A stretch of 53,777 nucleotides of DNA from Oceanobacillus indicireducens (GTDB lineage Bacteria > Bacillota > Bacilli > Bacillales > Amphibacillaceae), in contig NZ_BMOS01000024.1 of NCBI RefSeq assembly GCF_014647195.1, positions 1-53,777 of the forward strand. The letters are read 5' to 3'. Position 1 is the first letter of the stretch; each line of letters opens with the position of its first letter. The notes beneath the pieces were generated by a model, which was given only the letters and a program-made list of their open reading frames with translations, did no database searches and was not told the DNA's origin. Positions 20,832 to 33,036 of this stretch are shown here, in pieces. The position numbers and the translations under genes are program-made.

Positions 20832-20869
20832 TTAGAGAAATATAAACGGTTTAAAGCATATTTCTCTAA
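20832..20869. other. 12-bp perfect inverted repeat between tuf and rpsJ
   Basis: TTAGAGAAATAT (20832-20843) and ATATTTCTCTAA (20858-20869) form an AT-rich hairpin with a 14-base loop. Neither side has a convincing T-tract, so it is not a standard terminator. The rest of the 540-base tuf-rpsJ gap holds repeat C and the S10 promoter, and no gene. Confidence 0.6.
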
Positions 20870-20904
20870 GATAGTCGCTTCTATCAAGCTCCACCGCTCT
20901 CATA

Positions 20905-21015
20905 CACTTTCGCTTTCTGCGGGCAGCTGATGATCCTCAGCGCACAGGACATGCTAATGCAGACGTTGCCACAGAACGCCCGCGAAAAAAAAGCGAGAGG
21001 CATCGGGACTGCAGA
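20905..21015. repeat. palindromic GC-rich intergenic repeat C (degenerate)
   Basis: Arms around TTTCGCTTTCTGCGGGC (20908-20924) and GCCCGCGAAAAAAAAGCGA (20978-20996) pair imperfectly, with GCGGGC/GCCCGC exact. The GCCCGCG...AAGCGAG and GGGACTGC tracts recall repeat B, so it may be a decayed relative. Confidence 0.55.
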
Positions 21016-21051
21016 CCCTGAAAAGAAATGCATCTTGCTGATTTACCTACA

Positions 21052-21083
21052 TAAAAAAACAGGCAACTAATCTAGTTGCCTGT
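21052..21083 (-). terminator. terminator after tuf (str operon)
   Basis: ACAGGCAACTA and TAGTTGCCTGT (21059-21083) form a perfect 11-bp hairpin, followed on the minus strand by seven T residues. The plus side also has a T run, so it could work in both directions. Confidence 0.92.
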
Positions 21084-21101
21084 TTTTTTATAGGTTTAGA
21101 C

Positions 21102-22292
21102 TTATTTAGTGATTTCTGTAACTACGCCAGAACCTACTGTACGTCCACCTTCACGGATAGAGAAACGAGTTCCGTCTTCAATCGCGATTGGTGAAATAAG
21201 TTCTACGCTCATTTCAACGTTGTCACCAGGCATTACCATTTCAACGCCTTCTGGTAGTTGAACAACGCCAGTTACGTCTGTTGTACGGAAGTAGAACTGT
21301 GGGCGGTAGTTACCGAAGAATGGAGTATGACGTCCACCTTCTTCTTTTGATAGAACATAAACTTCAGCTTTGAAGTTTGTATGTGGTGTAATTGATCCTG
21401 GCTTAGCAAGAACCTGACCACGGCTAATGTCTTCACGAGCTACCCCACGAAGCAATGCACCGATGTTGTCTCCTGCTTCTGCATAATCAAGAAGCTTACG
21501 GAACATTTCAACACCTGTAACAGTTGTTTTACTTGGAGCTTCGTTAAGACCGATGATTTCAACTTCATCTCCAACTTTAACTTCTCCACGCTCAACACGG
21601 CCAGTTGCTACTGTACCACGACCTGTAATAGAGAATACGTCCTCTACAGGCATCATGAATGGTTTGTCTGTGTCGCGTTCTGGAGTTGGAACATATTCGT
21701 CAACAGCTTTCATTAGTTCAACGATTTTCTCTTCGTACTCTGCAACACCTTCAAGTGCTTTAAGAGCAGAACCAGCGATAACTGGTACATCGTCACCTGG
21801 GAAGTCGTATTCTGTTAATAGGTCACGAACTTCCATTTCTACTAATTCAAGTAATTCTTCGTCGTCAACCATGTCAACTTTGTTTAGGAATACTACGAAT
21901 GCAGGCACTCCAACGTTACGAGAAAGTAGGATGTGCTCACGAGTTTGTGGCATTGGGCCATCAGCAGCAGATACTACTAGAATAGCACCGTCCATTTGTG
22001 CAGCACCTGTGATCATGTTCTTAACGTAGTCTGCGTGTCCTGGGCAGTCAACGTGTGCGTAGTGACGAGTTTCAGTTTCGTATTCTACGTGAGAAGTAGC
22101 GATTGTAATACCACGTTCTTTTTCTTCTGGTGCGTTGTCGATTTGGTCGTAACCTCTTGCGTCACCATCACCGTTTACTTTTGCCATTACAGTTGTAATT
22201 GCAGCAGTTAGTGTAGTTTTACCATGGTCAACGTGTCCAAGAGTTCCAACGTTAACGTGCTGTTTGGAGCGGTCGAATTTTTCTTTAGCCAT
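21102..22292 (-). CDS. tuf: elongation factor Tu
   Basis: EF-Tu delivers aminoacyl-tRNA to the ribosome. The 396-residue GTPase has G1 GHVDHGKT (19-26), G3 DCPGH, G4 NKVD and the kirromycin/tRNA-binding domains 2 and 3 with typical sequence. It is the last gene of rpsL-rpsG-fusA-tuf and ends at a strong terminator. The 124-base gap to fusA holds a possible separate promoter. Confidence 0.99.
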   Translation of the reverse strand: MAKEKFDRSKQHVNVGTLGHVDHGKTTLTAAITTVMAKVNGDGDARGYDQIDNAPEEKERGITIATSHVEYETETRHYAHVDCPGHADYVKNMITGAAQMDGAILVVSAADGPMPQTREHILLSRNVGVPAFVVFLNKVDMVDDEELLELVEMEVRDLLTEYDFPGDDVPVIAGSALKALEGVAEYEEKIVELMKAVDEYVPTPERDTDKPFMMPVEDVFSITGRGTVATGRVERGEVKVGDEVEIIGLNEAPSKTTVTGVEMFRKLLDYAEAGDNIGALLRGVAREDISRGQVLAKPGSITPHTNFKAEVYVLSKEEGGRHTPFFGNYRPQFYFRTTDVTGVVQLPEGVEMVMPGDNVEMSVELISPIAIEDGTRFSIREGGRTVGSGVVTEITK

Positions 22293-22387
22293 TTTATAGT
22301 TCCTCCTTTAATTAAATAAAAGTAATTATATTTTTTATGCTAACTAAGGAATAATTAAGATAGATTATTCTCTAGTCCTCACTAATT

Positions 22388-22416
22388 GTTATACGTTAGT
22401 TCCGTAAAAAAATCAA
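22388..22416 (-). promoter_or_regulatory. possible tuf promoter after fusA
   Basis: On the minus strand TTGATT (22411-22416) and TATAAC (22388-22393) are 17 bases apart, immediately after the fusA stop codon. The match is moderate. A separate tuf promoter would fit the high demand for EF-Tu. Confidence 0.45.
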
Positions 22417-24495
22417 TTATTGTCCAGCGTTTTTCTCAATAATTTCTTGAGAGATGCTCTTCGGTACTTCTTCATAATGATCGAATGTCATTGTATACGT
22501 ACCCCGACCTTGAGTATTAGAACGTAGAGCTGTTGCGTAACCAAACATTTCAGAGAGTGGCACGTACGCTTTAACAAGCTGTGCGTTATCGCGAGCTTCC
22601 ATTCCTTCAATACGTCCACGACGGGAAGTTACGTCACCCATGATGTCTCCCATGTATTCCTCTGGAATAACAATTTCAACATACATCATCGGCTCAAGCA
22701 GAACTGGATTACATTTGTTCTTCGCTGCTTTTAATGCCATTGAAGCTGCAATCTTAAACGCCATTTCGTTAGAGTCAACATCGTGATAGCTACCATCATA
22801 TAGTGTTGCCTTCACATCGATTAATGGATATCCAGCTAATACACCAGTTTCAAGTGCTTCTTCGATACCTTGCTCAACAGATGGGATATACTCACGAGGA
22901 ACAACCCCACCAACAATAGCGTTTTTGAATTCAAATCCAGCACCTTCATCATTCGGCTCAAACTTAATCCAAACGTGTCCGTATTGTCCACGTCCACCAG
23001 ATTGACGAATGAATTTACCTTCTACTTCCGCAGGTGTACGGAATGTTTCACGGTAAGCAACTTGTGGTGCACCAACGTTAGCCTCTACTTTGAACTCACG
23101 TTTCAAACGGTCAACAATAACGTCAAGGTGAAGTTCACCCATTCCCGAGATGATCGTTTGACCAGTTTCCGAGTTTGTTTCCGTCTTGAATGTCGGATCC
23201 TCTTCAGCAAGTTTCGCTAGCGCTGTCCCCATCTTATCTTGGTCTGCTTTCGTCTTCGGCTCAATTGCTACCTGGATTACCGGCTCAGGGAATTCCATAG
23301 ACTCTAAGATAACTGGGTTTTTTTCATCGCAAAGCGTATCCCCAGTTGCAGTGTCTTTTAGTCCAACTGCTGCGGCAATTTCTCCAGCGTAAGCAACAGA
23401 AATTTCCTCACGGGAGTTAGCGTGCATCTGAAGGATACGACCAACACGTTCACGTTTGTCTTTCACTGTGTTTTTCACGTAGGAACCGGACTCTAACATC
23501 CCAGAGTAAACACGGAAGAATGTCAATTTACCAACGAACGGGTCAGTCATTACTTTAAATGCCAACGCAGCAAATGGTGCATTGTCATCTGATTCACGTG
23601 TAACTTCTTCTTCTGATCCTGGAACGATACCTTCGATTGCAGCAACATCTGTTGGAGCTGGAAGGTAGTCAATTACACCATCAAGAAGTAATTGTACACC
23701 TTTGTTCTTGAATGCAGAACCACAGAATACCGGGTAGAAATCTACGGATAGAGTAGCTTGACGAATTGCTTTTTTCAATTCATCTTCTGTGATCTCTTCA
23801 CCTTCAAGATATTTCATCATTAAATCTTCGTCTGTTTCAGCAACAGCTTCGATTAATTCTGCACGAAGCTCTTCAGCCTGGTCTTTTAACTCAGCAGGGA
23901 TTTCGGTTGCTTCATCGACTGTACCTAAATCATCTTTATAGAAGTGAGCTTCCATTTTGATTAAGTCAATGATTCCATTAAATTCGTCCTCTGCACCAAT
24001 TGGCATTTGAACTGGATGTGCATTCGCACCTAAACGGTCTACCAACGTTTTAGTTGCATATAAGAAATCAGCACCTGTTTTATCCATTTTGTTAATGAAT
24101 ACCATTCTTGGTACACCATATGTTGTAGCTTGGCGCCATACTTGTTCCGTTTGCGGTTCAACACCAGATTGTGCATCAAGAACCGTCACCGCACCATCAA
24201 GAACTCTTAGTGAACGCTCAACTTCAACTGTGAAGTCCACGTGCCCTGGAGTATCAATAATATTGATTCGATGGTTTTTCCATTGAGCTGTTGTAGCAGC
24301 GGATGTGATTGTAATTCCACGTTCCTGCTCCTGCTCCATCCAGTCCATTTGTGACGCACCTTCGTGCGTTTCACCAAGTTTGTGAATACGTCCTGTATAG
24401 AAAAGAATACGCTCGGTTGTAGTGGTTTTACCAGCATCGATATGTGCCATAATCCCAATATTTCGCGTCTTTTCCAAGGAGAACTCTCTAGCCAT
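22417..24495 (-). CDS. fusA: elongation factor G
   Basis: EF-G drives translocation and, with RRF, ribosome recycling. The 692-residue GTPase has [13 protein letters not shown] (G1), RGITITSAA (G2), DTPGHVDF (G3) and NKMDK (G4), and the C-terminal domains end [16 protein letters not shown]. It follows rpsG by 42 bases. Confidence 0.99.
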   Translation of the reverse strand: MAREFSLEKTRNIGIMAHIDAGKTTTTERILFYTGRIHKLGETHEGASQMDWMEQEQERGITITSAATTAQWKNHRINIIDTPGHVDFTVEVERSLRVLDGAVTVLDAQSGVEPQTEQVWRQATTYGVPRMVFINKMDKTGADFLYATKTLVDRLGANAHPVQMPIGAEDEFNGIIDLIKMEAHFYKDDLGTVDEATEIPAELKDQAEELRAELIEAVAETDEDLMMKYLEGEEITEDELKKAIRQATLSVDFYPVFCGSAFKNKGVQLLLDGVIDYLPAPTDVAAIEGIVPGSEEEVTRESDDNAPFAALAFKVMTDPFVGKLTFFRVYSGMLESGSYVKNTVKDKRERVGRILQMHANSREEISVAYAGEIAAAVGLKDTATGDTLCDEKNPVILESMEFPEPVIQVAIEPKTKADQDKMGTALAKLAEEDPTFKTETNSETGQTIISGMGELHLDVIVDRLKREFKVEANVGAPQVAYRETFRTPAEVEGKFIRQSGGRGQYGHVWIKFEPNDEGAGFEFKNAIVGGVVPREYIPSVEQGIEEALETGVLAGYPLIDVKATLYDGSYHDVDSNEMAFKIAASMALKAAKNKCNPVLLEPMMYVEIVIPEEYMGDIMGDVTSRRGRIEGMEARDNAQLVKAYVPLSEMFGYATALRSNTQGRGTYTMTFDHYEEVPKSISQEIIEKNAGQ

Positions 24496-24537
24496 GTATT
24501 CTTCTCCTTCCTATTAAGTGCTTTTATTAGTTTAATC

Positions 24538-25008
24538 TTACCAACGATAGTGAGCGAATGCTTTGTTCGCTTCTGCCATCTTATGCATTTCTTCACGGCG
24601 TCTAACTGCTGCGCCCGTGTTGTTAGAAGCATCGATTATTTCATTAGCAAGTCTATCTTCCATTGTTTTCTCACCGCGCAGACGGGAGTAATTTACAAGA
24701 TAACGTAAACCTAAAGCTTGACGACGTTCTGGACGAACTTCAATCGGTACTTGATAGTTAGATCCCCCAACACGACGTGCACGCACTTCAAGTACAGGCA
24801 TTACATTCTTCATTGCTTGTTCGAAAACTTCCATTGGATCTTGTCCTGTACGCTCTTGAACAAGGTTGAATGCTTTATAAAGTATCTTTTGCGCTTTACC
24901 TCTCTTCCCGTCAACCATAATTTGGTTGATGAGGCGAGTAACTAACTTTGAGTTATAAAGTGGATCTGGTAAGACATCGCGCTTAGGTACTGGTCCTTTA
25001 CGTGGCAT
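24538..25008 (-). CDS. rpsG: 30S ribosomal protein S7
   Basis: S7 nucleates the 3' domain of 16S rRNA and lies at the E site. The 156-residue product starts [18 protein letters not shown] and ends [13 protein letters not shown], as in the family. It is the second gene of the str operon; in E. coli S7 represses this operon. Confidence 0.98.
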   Translation of the reverse strand: MPRKGPVPKRDVLPDPLYNSKLVTRLINQIMVDGKRGKAQKILYKAFNLVQERTGQDPMEVFEQAMKNVMPVLEVRARRVGGSNYQVPIEVRPERRQALGLRYLVNYSRLRGEKTMEDRLANEIIDASNNTGAAVRRREEMHKMAEANKAFAHYRW

Positions 25009-25048
25009 ATGTCTACCTCCTTTCTTCTCTATCTGATTTCAAGCATTA

Positions 25049-25465
25049 TTAATTTTCTTTCGGTTTTTTCGCACCGTACTTGGAACGTCCTTGCATACGT
25101 CCTTCCACACCTGCAGTGTCAAGTGCACCGCGGACTACGTGATAACGTACCCCAGGCAAGTCTTTTACACGTCCACCGCGAAGTAAAACAACGCTGTGTT
25201 CTTGTAAGTTGTGACCAATTCCAGGGATGTATGCAGTAACTTCCATATTATTAGATAAACGAACACGTGCATATTTACGTAATGCTGAGTTCGGCTTCTT
25301 AGGAGTTAGTGTACCAACACGAGTACATACACCACGTTTTTGCGGGGAGTTTAGTTTTGTGAACTGCTTTTTAAAGCTGTTGTATCCTACGTTAAGTGCA
25401 GGAGAGTCATACTTTTTCGGCTTGCTCACACGACCTTTACGAATTAATTGGTTAATTGTAGGCAT
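25049..25465 (-). CDS. rpsL: 30S ribosomal protein S12
   Basis: S12 controls decoding accuracy. I start it at the ATG at 25465 ([12 protein letters not shown]), giving 138 residues as in B. subtilis, although the frame is open for 129 bases further. An AGGAGG-like site precedes it. The streptomycin loop [19 protein letters not shown] keeps the sensitive-type lysine. It is the first gene of the str operon. Confidence 0.98.
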   Translation of the reverse strand: MPTINQLIRKGRVSKPKKYDSPALNVGYNSFKKQFTKLNSPQKRGVCTRVGTLTPKKPNSALRKYARVRLSNNMEVTAYIPGIGHNLQEHSVVLLRGGRVKDLPGVRYHVVRGALDTAGVEGRMQGRSKYGAKKPKEN

Positions 25466-25623
25466 TTTATATTTTCCTCCTTTCTCTTCATTTATGAATA
25501 ATTGCAATGTGCTATTTAGAAGTGAGATGTAACACCACACATCCAGGTGGTTCATTCTAAGGTAAAAAAGAATGATTGGTAGAAAATCCACCAAAACTTT
25601 TCTTTACTGCTATAGTGAAGCAC

Positions 25624-25683
25624 CAACTTCTTAAACGTTTGCTTCGATCCTCTAAAAATAACAAGTGGAATCGGAAGCACCTT
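25624..25683 (-). pseudogene. possible remnant of the L7Ae-like gene usually between rpoC and rpsL
   Basis: Bacilli normally have an L7Ae-type K-turn binding protein (YbxF/RplGA) here. No such gene is present. One frame reads K-V, nine residues, then G-S-K-Q-T-F-K-K-L, close to the family start KV...IVGTKQTxKAL, but without a start codon context or the rest of the protein. The match is short and could be chance. Confidence 0.3.
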
Positions 25684-25746
25684 GAATATAGTAACATTGA
25701 CGCTTTTCAAAGTCAATATTTTCTTTGTAAATTTTCAGGTGCTTCC
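25673..25746 (-). promoter_or_regulatory. str operon promoter inside nested inverted repeats
   Basis: On the minus strand TTGACT (25711-25716) and TACTAT (25688-25693) are 17 bases apart, a good sigma-A promoter. It is enclosed by a perfect 10-bp inverted repeat, GGAAGCACCT (25673-25682) and AGGTGCTTCC (25737-25746). The -35 itself lies in a second one, ATTGAC (25696-25701) / GTCAAT (25712-25717). The nested dyads suggest a regulator site or a structure made by read-through from rpoC. Confidence 0.7.
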
Positions 25747-25784
25747 AGATTTTTTCACTTATTTAGCTTAAACCTTTCGACCGG

Positions 25785-28700
25785 TTATTGTACAGTTTCT
25801 TCCGTCTCTTCGAATTCCTCTAATTCAGGCTGATCTAATCCAGCTTCAATTGTGCGGTATTGTTGCATACCTGTACCTGCCGGAACAAGCTTACCGATAA
25901 TGACGTTTTCCTTCAGGCCGAGGAGCTCATCACGTTTTCCTTTAATTGCAGCATCTGTAAGAACACGTGTTGTTTCTTGGAAGGATGCGGCAGATAAGAA
26001 GGAATCTGTTTCAAGAGAAGCTTTTGTAATCCCCAACAGGACTGGTTTTCCAATCGCAGGATTTCCACCGTTTAGAAGTACTGGTTTGTTAATTTCCCTG
26101 AACTGATGTAATTCTAACAAGGCGCCTGGCAGAGCGTCGGTATCTCCTGCGTTAATAACACGGATTTTACGAAGCATTTGACGTACCATTACTTCGACGT
26201 GCTTATCGCCAATTTCAACACCTTGCATCCGGTATACCCGTTGCACTTCACGCAATAGGTAATCTTGAACACCTTCGACACCTTTTACGCGTAGTAATTC
26301 TTTCGGGTCAACTGAACCCTCTGTCAGTTCTTGACCTGCTTCCACTTGGTCACCTTCTGACACTTTCATTCTGGCGTTATATGGCACAGAATAGGAGCGT
26401 TGCTCAACCGGACTTTGGATCACAATTTCGTACTTGTCTTTCGTTTCTTTAATTTCTTGGACAGTACCTGCGATTTCCGTAATTGCGGCTTCCCCTTTTG
26501 GATTACGCGCTTCAAATAATTCTTGAATACGCGGTAAACCTTGGGTAATATCATCTCCTGCAACCCCACCAGTGTGGAATGTACGCATCGTTAACTGTGT
26601 ACCTGGTTCACCGATGGACTGAGCAGCGATAATACCAACCGCTTCTCCAACTTCCACATCCGAACCCGTTGCAAGATTTCGTCCATAACATTTCTGACAA
26701 ACGCCATGTTTTGTATTACATGTGAACGCAGTACGAATCGTGACTTCTTCGATACCAGCATTAATGATTTCTTTCGCCTGGTCTTCGCTAATCATTTCGT
26801 TATGCCCAACAATGACTGTTTTATTTTCCGGATGAACAACATCGTTGAATGCTGTACGTCCTACCAAACGGTCAAATAGTGGTTCAATTACTTCCGATCC
26901 ATCTTCCAGGGATTTCACGACAAGTCCACGGTCTGTTCCGCAGTCTTCTTCACGGATAATAACATCTTGCGCAACGTCCACGAGACGTCTCGTCAAGTAA
27001 CCGGAGTCCGCCGTCTTAAGCGCCGTGTCCGCCAGTCCTTTACGAGCACCGTGTGTCGAGATGAAGTATTCAAGAACTGTTAATCCTTCACGGAAGCTAG
27101 ACTTGATTGGAAGTTCAATAATCTTACCAGACGGGTCAGCCATGAGTCCACGCATACCAGCAAGCTGTGTGAAGTTGGACGCGTTACCTCTCGCTCCAGA
27201 ATCACTCATCATGTAAATCGGGTTCTGGTTATCGAGGGACTCCATCAGTTTCTCCTGAATGTAATCCTTCGCCTGTGTCCAGATTGCAATAACACGATCA
27301 TAGCGTTCTTCTTCTGTTACAAGCCCGCGACGGAACTGCTTGAGTACCTTATCGACTTTCTCCTGTGCTTCATCCAGAATCTTCTCTTTACCCGGCAAGA
27401 CGACGATATCTGAGATACCTACTGTCATACCAGCTTTTGTCGAGTATTTGAAACCTAAGTCCTTCATGCGGTCAAGCATTTTAGATGTTTCAATAATCTT
27501 AAAGCGTTTAAAGACTTCAGCGATAATATCGCCAAGGAAACCTTTCTTAAACGGCTTAACAATTTCACTGTTTTTAATTAATTCTGTTACATCTGCTCCC
27601 GTTTTTACAAAGAATTTATCTGGTGTTTTTTGCTCCAGATTTGTCCGTGTTGGTTCATTAATATACGGGAAAGAGTCTGGTAGTATTTCATTGAAGATCA
27701 GTTTTCCAACGGTTGTAATTAATAGTTGGTTGTTCTGCTCTTCTGTAAATGTCTTGTTATTTAAACTTCCCGCTTGAACAGCGACTCTCGTATGCAGGTG
27801 GACATTTCCATTATAGTAAGACATGAGCGCTTCACTCGTGTCTTTGAAAATACTTCCTTCACCGATTGCACCTTCACGTTCTAGTGTTAGGTAATAGTTA
27901 CCTAAAACCATATCCTGTGAAGGAGTAACGACAGGCTTACCATCCTTAGGGTTAAGGATATTCTGTGCCGCTAGCATGAGAAGGCGCGCTTCCGCCTGAG
28001 CTTCAGCGGATAATGGAACGTGAACAGCCATCTGGTCTCCGTCAAAGTCAGCATTATAAGCTGTACATACGAGCGGATGCAAGTGAATTGCGCGACCATC
28101 TACGAGTGTTGGCTCAAATGCCTGGATTCCTAAACGGTGCAGGGTAGGTGCACGGTTTAAAAGCACTGGATGTTCCTTAATCACTTCTTCCAGTACATCC
28201 CATACATCCGGATGAACCCGTTCAATTTTACGTTTTGCAGATTTAATGTTGTGCGCAAGTCCTCGATCAACCAATTCCTTCATAATGAACGGTTTGAATA
28301 GTTCAAGCGCCATTTCTCTTGGTAATCCACATTGATACATTTTTAAATTAGGACCAACTACGATAACCGAACGTCCGGAGTAGTCCACACGTTTTCCGAG
28401 CAGGTTTTGACGGAAACGACCTTGCTTCCCTTTCAGCATATGAGAGAGAGATTTTAATGGTCGGTTTCCTGGACCAGTAACCGGTCGACCTCTACGTCCG
28501 TTATCAATTAGCGCATCCACCGCTTCTTGAAGCATTCTTTTTTCGTTTTGCACAATAATACCTGGTGCTCCGAGGTCTAGTAATCTTTTCAGACGGTTGT
28601 TTCTGTTGATTACACGACGGTATAAGTCGTTCAAGTCGGATGTTGCAAAGCGGCCACCATCAAGTTGTACCATTGGGCGGATTTCTGGAGGAATAACCGG

Positions 28701-29393
28701 TAGGACGTCTAAAACCATCCAATCCGGTTCATTTCCGGAATGACGAAAAGCTTCCATGACTTCAAGACGCTTGATTGCCCTCGTTCTGCGTTGTCCTTGA
28801 GCAGTTTTTAGTTCTTCACGCAATGCTTTTACTTCTTTATCCAAATCAATATCCTGGAGAAGCTTACGAATTGCTTCCGCACCCATTTCAGCCCGAAAGG
28901 ATTTTCCGTATTTATCATAATACGCCCGATATTCTTTCTCGGATAATAGTTGTTTTTTCTCAAGTGGTGTGTTGCCTGAATCTGTAACAATATAAGCAGC
29001 AAAGTAAATGACTTCTTCTAAAGCTCGTGGTGACATATCAAGTACTAATCCCATCCGGCTTGGAATTCCTTTGAAATACCAAATGTGGGATACCGGTGCA
29101 GCAAGTTCAATATGCCCCATTCTTTCACGTCGTACTTTTGCTTTTGTCACTTCTACTCCACAGCGATCACATACGACACCTTTGTATCTAACACGCTTGT
29201 ATTTTCCGCAATGACATTCCCAGTCCTTTTGCGGACCGAAAATTCTTTCACAGAACAGGCCATCTTTTTCCGGTTTCAGCGTTCGATAGTTAATTGTTTC
29301 TGGTTTCTTCACTTCACCGAAAGACCACGAACGGATTTTCTCAGGGGAAGCTAAACCAATTTTCATATATTCAAACGTATTTACATCTAGCAA
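25785..29393 (-). CDS. rpoC: DNA-directed RNA polymerase subunit beta'
   Basis: Beta' carries the catalytic magnesium site. The 1202-residue product has the N-terminal zinc-binding CHCGKY...CDRCG, the invariant NADFDGDQM with the three aspartates, the bridge helix and trigger loop region ([18 protein letters not shown]), and a second [11 protein letters not shown] cluster. The start is a TTG (29391-29393) 8 bases after GGGAGG, giving the conserved [17 protein letters not shown]. It is 106 bases after rpoB. Confidence 0.99.
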   Translation of the reverse strand: MLDVNTFEYMKIGLASPEKIRSWSFGEVKKPETINYRTLKPEKDGLFCERIFGPQKDWECHCGKYKRVRYKGVVCDRCGVEVTKAKVRRERMGHIELAAPVSHIWYFKGIPSRMGLVLDMSPRALEEVIYFAAYIVTDSGNTPLEKKQLLSEKEYRAYYDKYGKSFRAEMGAEAIRKLLQDIDLDKEVKALREELKTAQGQRRTRAIKRLEVMEAFRHSGNEPDWMVLDVLPVIPPEIRPMVQLDGGRFATSDLNDLYRRVINRNNRLKRLLDLGAPGIIVQNEKRMLQEAVDALIDNGRRGRPVTGPGNRPLKSLSHMLKGKQGRFRQNLLGKRVDYSGRSVIVVGPNLKMYQCGLPREMALELFKPFIMKELVDRGLAHNIKSAKRKIERVHPDVWDVLEEVIKEHPVLLNRAPTLHRLGIQAFEPTLVDGRAIHLHPLVCTAYNADFDGDQMAVHVPLSAEAQAEARLLMLAAQNILNPKDGKPVVTPSQDMVLGNYYLTLEREGAIGEGSIFKDTSEALMSYYNGNVHLHTRVAVQAGSLNNKTFTEEQNNQLLITTVGKLIFNEILPDSFPYINEPTRTNLEQKTPDKFFVKTGADVTELIKNSEIVKPFKKGFLGDIIAEVFKRFKIIETSKMLDRMKDLGFKYSTKAGMTVGISDIVVLPGKEKILDEAQEKVDKVLKQFRRGLVTEEERYDRVIAIWTQAKDYIQEKLMESLDNQNPIYMMSDSGARGNASNFTQLAGMRGLMADPSGKIIELPIKSSFREGLTVLEYFISTHGARKGLADTALKTADSGYLTRRLVDVAQDVIIREEDCGTDRGLVVKSLEDGSEVIEPLFDRLVGRTAFNDVVHPENKTVIVGHNEMISEDQAKEIINAGIEEVTIRTAFTCNTKHGVCQKCYGRNLATGSDVEVGEAVGIIAAQSIGEPGTQLTMRTFHTGGVAGDDITQGLPRIQELFEARNPKGEAAITEIAGTVQEIKETKDKYEIVIQSPVEQRSYSVPYNARMKVSEGDQVEAGQELTEGSVDPKELLRVKGVEGVQDYLLREVQRVYRMQGVEIGDKHVEVMVRQMLRKIRVINAGDTDALPGALLELHQFREINKPVLLNGGNPAIGKPVLLGITKASLETDSFLSAASFQETTRVLTDAAIKGKRDELLGLKENVIIGKLVPAGTGMQQYRTIEAGLDQPELEEFEETEETVQ

Positions 29394-29439
29394 GGGGCAA
29401 TCCTCCCTTATTTAGTGTGCTGTATTTATATAAGAGAAG

Positions 29440-29467
29440 GAGAATTGATAGCCCATTATCAATTCTC
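29440..29467. other. rpoB-rpoC intergenic hairpin
   Basis: GAGAATTGATA (29440-29450) and TATCAATTCTC (29457-29467) form a perfect 11-bp stem with a 6-base loop. On the minus strand it is followed by CTTCTC, not a T run, so it is more likely an mRNA processing or stability element than a terminator. Confidence 0.7.
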
Positions 29468-29499
29468 ACTCCTTTTTAATTTTAGATAGTCATAACATC

Positions 29500-32400
29500 T
29501 TAATTTTCTTCAATATCTAAATTGAGTTTGGATGCTGCTTGAACCTCTTCATCTTCCAACTCACGCATATCGATTTCATCTTCTTGGCTGTTCAGCATTT
29601 TCACATCAAGTCCTAAACTCTGAAGTTCTTTTATCAATACTTTGAATGATTCAGGAACTCCTGGTTCTGGGACATTATGCCCTTTTACAATCGACTCATA
29701 TGTTTTCACTCGGCCGACCGTGTCGTCGGATTTAACGGTTAGGATTTCTTGAAGGGTGTATGCAGCACCATATGCTTCAAGAGCCCAAACTTCCATCTCC
29801 CCGAAACGCTGACCACCAAATTGTGCTTTACCTCCGAGTGGCTGCTGGGTAACAAGTGAATATGGTCCAGTTGAACGGGCGTGTAGCTTGTCGTCGACCA
29901 TATGTGCTAGTTTTAGCATATACATGACTCCAACAGATACACGGGTATCAAATGGTTCACCTGTTCTTCCGTCATAAAGGACGGTCTTCGCATCTCGTGC
30001 CATCCCAGCTTCTTCCATCGTGGCGTAAACATCTTCTTCTGTTGCCCCGTCAAATACTGGTGATGCAACATGAAGGCCAAGTAGTCTTGCAGCCATTCCA
30101 AGATGAAGTTCAAACACTTGTCCGATGTTCATTCTTGATGGCACTCCAAGCGGGTTCAACATAATATCAATCGGTGTTCCGTCTGGCATGAACGGCATAT
30201 CTTCTTCCGGTAAAATCTTCGAGATAACACCTTTGTTACCGTGACGACCGGCCATTTTATCTCCTTCAGAGATCTTCCGTTTCTGAACGATGTAGACGCG
30301 AACGAGCTGGTTCACACCTGGTGATAACTCATCTCCGTCTTCCCTGTTAAAGACTCGAACGTCAAGGATAATTCCTCCGCCTCCATGTGGTACACGTAGG
30401 GATGTATCTCTTACTTCACGTGCCTTTTCTCCAAAGATAGCATGAAGTAGACGCTCTTCAGCAGAAAGTTCGGTAACGCCTTTAGGGGTTACTTTACCTA
30501 CCAGAATATCGCCGTCTTTCACTTCAGCCCCGACTCGGATAATTCCTTCTTCATCAAGGTTCTTCAGTGCCTCTTCCCCGACGTTTGGAATATCTCTTGT
30601 AATTTCTTCCGGACCAAGCTTCGTATCCCGAGCTTCTAGTTCAAATTCTTCAATATGAATGGATGTATATACGTCATCTTTTACAAGTCGCTCGCTCATG
30701 ATGATCGCATCTTCATAGTTATAACCTTCCCAGGTCATGAATCCTACTAATACGTTACGACCAAGTGCAAGTTCTCCAAGTTCCATGGATGGTCCATCTG
30801 CAAGGACTTCACCTCTTGTTACGCGGTCTCCCTCTGTAACGATTGGACGTTGGTTATAACACGTTCCTTGGTTTGTACGCTGGAACTTTTCCATTCTGTA
30901 CGTATCTGTATCACCTTCTACTTCTTTGCCGTCGACTTCAGAAATGCGGCGAACGACAACCTCTTTTGCTTCAACACGTTCAACAATTCCACCATGGCGG
31001 CAAATGACAGCAGCTCCAGAGTCTTTACCGTTCACATACTCCATGCCCGTACCAACAATTGGAGATTCCGGAACAAGTAATGGAACAGCCTGTTTCTGCA
31101 TGTTCGCTCCCATTAGTGCACGGTTCGAGTCATCATTCTCAAGGAATGGGATACATGCCGTCGCTGCAGAAACAACCTGCTTTGGCGACACATCCATATA
31201 ATCGATCTTTTCGCGAGATACGACGATGTTATCTTCACGGAAACGAGCAATTACCTCTTCATTGACAAAGCGATTATCCTCATCTAATGGAGCGTTCGCT
31301 TGTGCAACAATATAGTTATCCTGCTCATCAGCCGTCAGATAATCGATTTGATCTGTTACTTGACCGGTTTCAGGGTCAACGCGACGATAAGGGGATTCGA
31401 TAAATCCAAATTTATTCACTTTTGCATAACTCGACAAGGAGTTGATTAGACCAATGTTCGGGCCCTCCGGTGTCTCGATTGGACACATACGGCCGTAGTG
31501 AGAATAGTGTACGTCACGTACTTCGAATCCTGCTCGTTCACGAGTCAATCCACCTGGTCCAAGCGCAGATAGACGGCGCTTATGCGTTAGCTCCCCTAGT
31601 GGGTTCGTTTGGTCCATGAACTGGGATAGCTGTGAACTACCAAAGAACTCTTTAATCGATGCAATGACAGGACGAATGTTAATCAGTTGTTGCGGCGTGA
31701 CACTTGACGTATCTTGAATAGACATTCTTTCACGCACTACACGCTCCATACGAGATAAACCAATTCGGAACTGGTTTTGTAAGAGTTCGCCAACCGAGCG
31801 CAAACGACGATTCCCTAAATGGTCGATGTCATCTACATCGCCTACATTATGCAATTGGTTAAAGAAGTAACTGATCGATGCTAGGATGTCTGCTGGTGTA
31901 ATGTTTTTAATATCTCTATCTACACCGCCGTTTCCAATGATTGTTAACTCCCGTTCACCTTCCGGGTCTGTCGGATCAATAATTCGAATCGATTGCAGTA
32001 CAATATCTTCATCTAACACACCGTCATGCGGGCTGAAGGTTTTCTCTCCCAGCTTATCTTCTTCTCTTTCAAGAAGCGGGATTAATTTGTCTAATAATTT
32101 ACGCTCTAGACGATCGCCTTTTTCCGCAAGAACTTCTCCAGTTTCCGGGTCAGCAATTGTTTCAGCCAACACTTGGTTGAACAGACGGTTTTTGATGTTT
32201 AGTTTTTTATTCATTTTATAACGACCTACATGTGCCAGGTCATAACGCTTTGGATCGAAAAAGCGTGTCACTAAAAGGTTTTTCGCGTTTTCAACTGTTG
32301 GCGGCTCACCTGGGCGAAGGCGTTCGTAAATTTCTAGTAATGCTTTTTCAGTTGTTTCTGTATTATCTTTTTCAAGGGTGTTTCTCAAGTACTCATTATC

Positions 32401-33036
32401 ACCGAGCAATTCAAGGATTTCCTGATCTGTACCAAATCCTAATGCACGTAATAACACTGTAATCGGTAATTTCCGAGTCCGGTCAATCCGGACAAAAGCG
32501 ACGTCTTTTGCATCTGTCTCAAACTCTAGCCAAGCACCACGGTTCGGAATAACAGTGGCTTGCACACCGCGTTTACCATTCTTATCAAATTTGTCACTGA
32601 AATACACACTTGGGGAACGTACAAGCTGTGAGACGATAACACGCTCAGCTCCGTTAATGATGAACGTTCCTGTCTCAGTCATCAATGGGAAGTCGCCCAT
32701 GAACACTTCTTGTTCCTTCACTTCTCCGGTTTCATTGTTTAATAAACGAACCCGTACTCGAAGCGGGGCATTATAGGTCACATCTCTTTCCTTTGATTCG
32801 TCTACAGGATAGTTAGGCTCACCTAGACTATAATCTACAAATTCCAATGAAAGGTTTCCGGTGAAATCTTCAATCGGTGAAATATCTCTGAACATTTCCC
32901 GCAACCCTTCTTCCATGAACCATTCATAAGAAGCGGTTTGAATTTCGATTAAATTTGGCAGCTCTAACACTTCACTGATACGTGCATAGCTTCTACGCTG
33001 GCGATGCTTGCCATATTGAACTAGTTGTCCTGTCAA
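29500..33036 (-). CDS. rpoB: DNA-directed RNA polymerase subunit beta
   Basis: Beta forms the other half of the active-site cleft. I start it at a TTG (33036), giving [17 protein letters not shown] as in B. subtilis, which also uses TTG; AAGGGGTGA lies at good spacing, while an in-frame GTG 9 bases upstream overlaps that site. The product is 1178 residues. The rifampicin region [20 protein letters not shown] and [13 protein letters not shown] is wild type in appearance. RpoB ends in a short acidic tail. Confidence 0.98.
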   Translation of the reverse strand: MTGQLVQYGKHRQRRSYARISEVLELPNLIEIQTASYEWFMEEGLREMFRDISPIEDFTGNLSLEFVDYSLGEPNYPVDESKERDVTYNAPLRVRVRLLNNETGEVKEQEVFMGDFPLMTETGTFIINGAERVIVSQLVRSPSVYFSDKFDKNGKRGVQATVIPNRGAWLEFETDAKDVAFVRIDRTRKLPITVLLRALGFGTDQEILELLGDNEYLRNTLEKDNTETTEKALLEIYERLRPGEPPTVENAKNLLVTRFFDPKRYDLAHVGRYKMNKKLNIKNRLFNQVLAETIADPETGEVLAEKGDRLERKLLDKLIPLLEREEDKLGEKTFSPHDGVLDEDIVLQSIRIIDPTDPEGERELTIIGNGGVDRDIKNITPADILASISYFFNQLHNVGDVDDIDHLGNRRLRSVGELLQNQFRIGLSRMERVVRERMSIQDTSSVTPQQLINIRPVIASIKEFFGSSQLSQFMDQTNPLGELTHKRRLSALGPGGLTRERAGFEVRDVHYSHYGRMCPIETPEGPNIGLINSLSSYAKVNKFGFIESPYRRVDPETGQVTDQIDYLTADEQDNYIVAQANAPLDEDNRFVNEEVIARFREDNIVVSREKIDYMDVSPKQVVSAATACIPFLENDDSNRALMGANMQKQAVPLLVPESPIVGTGMEYVNGKDSGAAVICRHGGIVERVEAKEVVVRRISEVDGKEVEGDTDTYRMEKFQRTNQGTCYNQRPIVTEGDRVTRGEVLADGPSMELGELALGRNVLVGFMTWEGYNYEDAIIMSERLVKDDVYTSIHIEEFELEARDTKLGPEEITRDIPNVGEEALKNLDEEGIIRVGAEVKDGDILVGKVTPKGVTELSAEERLLHAIFGEKAREVRDTSLRVPHGGGGIILDVRVFNREDGDELSPGVNQLVRVYIVQKRKISEGDKMAGRHGNKGVISKILPEEDMPFMPDGTPIDIMLNPLGVPSRMNIGQVFELHLGMAARLLGLHVASPVFDGATEEDVYATMEEAGMARDAKTVLYDGRTGEPFDTRVSVGVMYMLKLAHMVDDKLHARSTGPYSLVTQQPLGGKAQFGGQRFGEMEVWALEAYGAAYTLQEILTVKSDDTVGRVKTYESIVKGHNVPEPGVPESFKVLIKELQSLGLDVKMLNSQEDEIDMRELEDEEVQAASKLNLDIEEN

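Noticed and set aside
21553-22029. 158-codon open frame on the plus strand opposite tuf
   Set aside because: It is the antisense shadow of a strongly biased coding sequence, Ser/Thr-rich and without a ribosome binding site. Similar antisense frames opposite rplN, rpoC, rpsE and clpC were rejected for the same reason.
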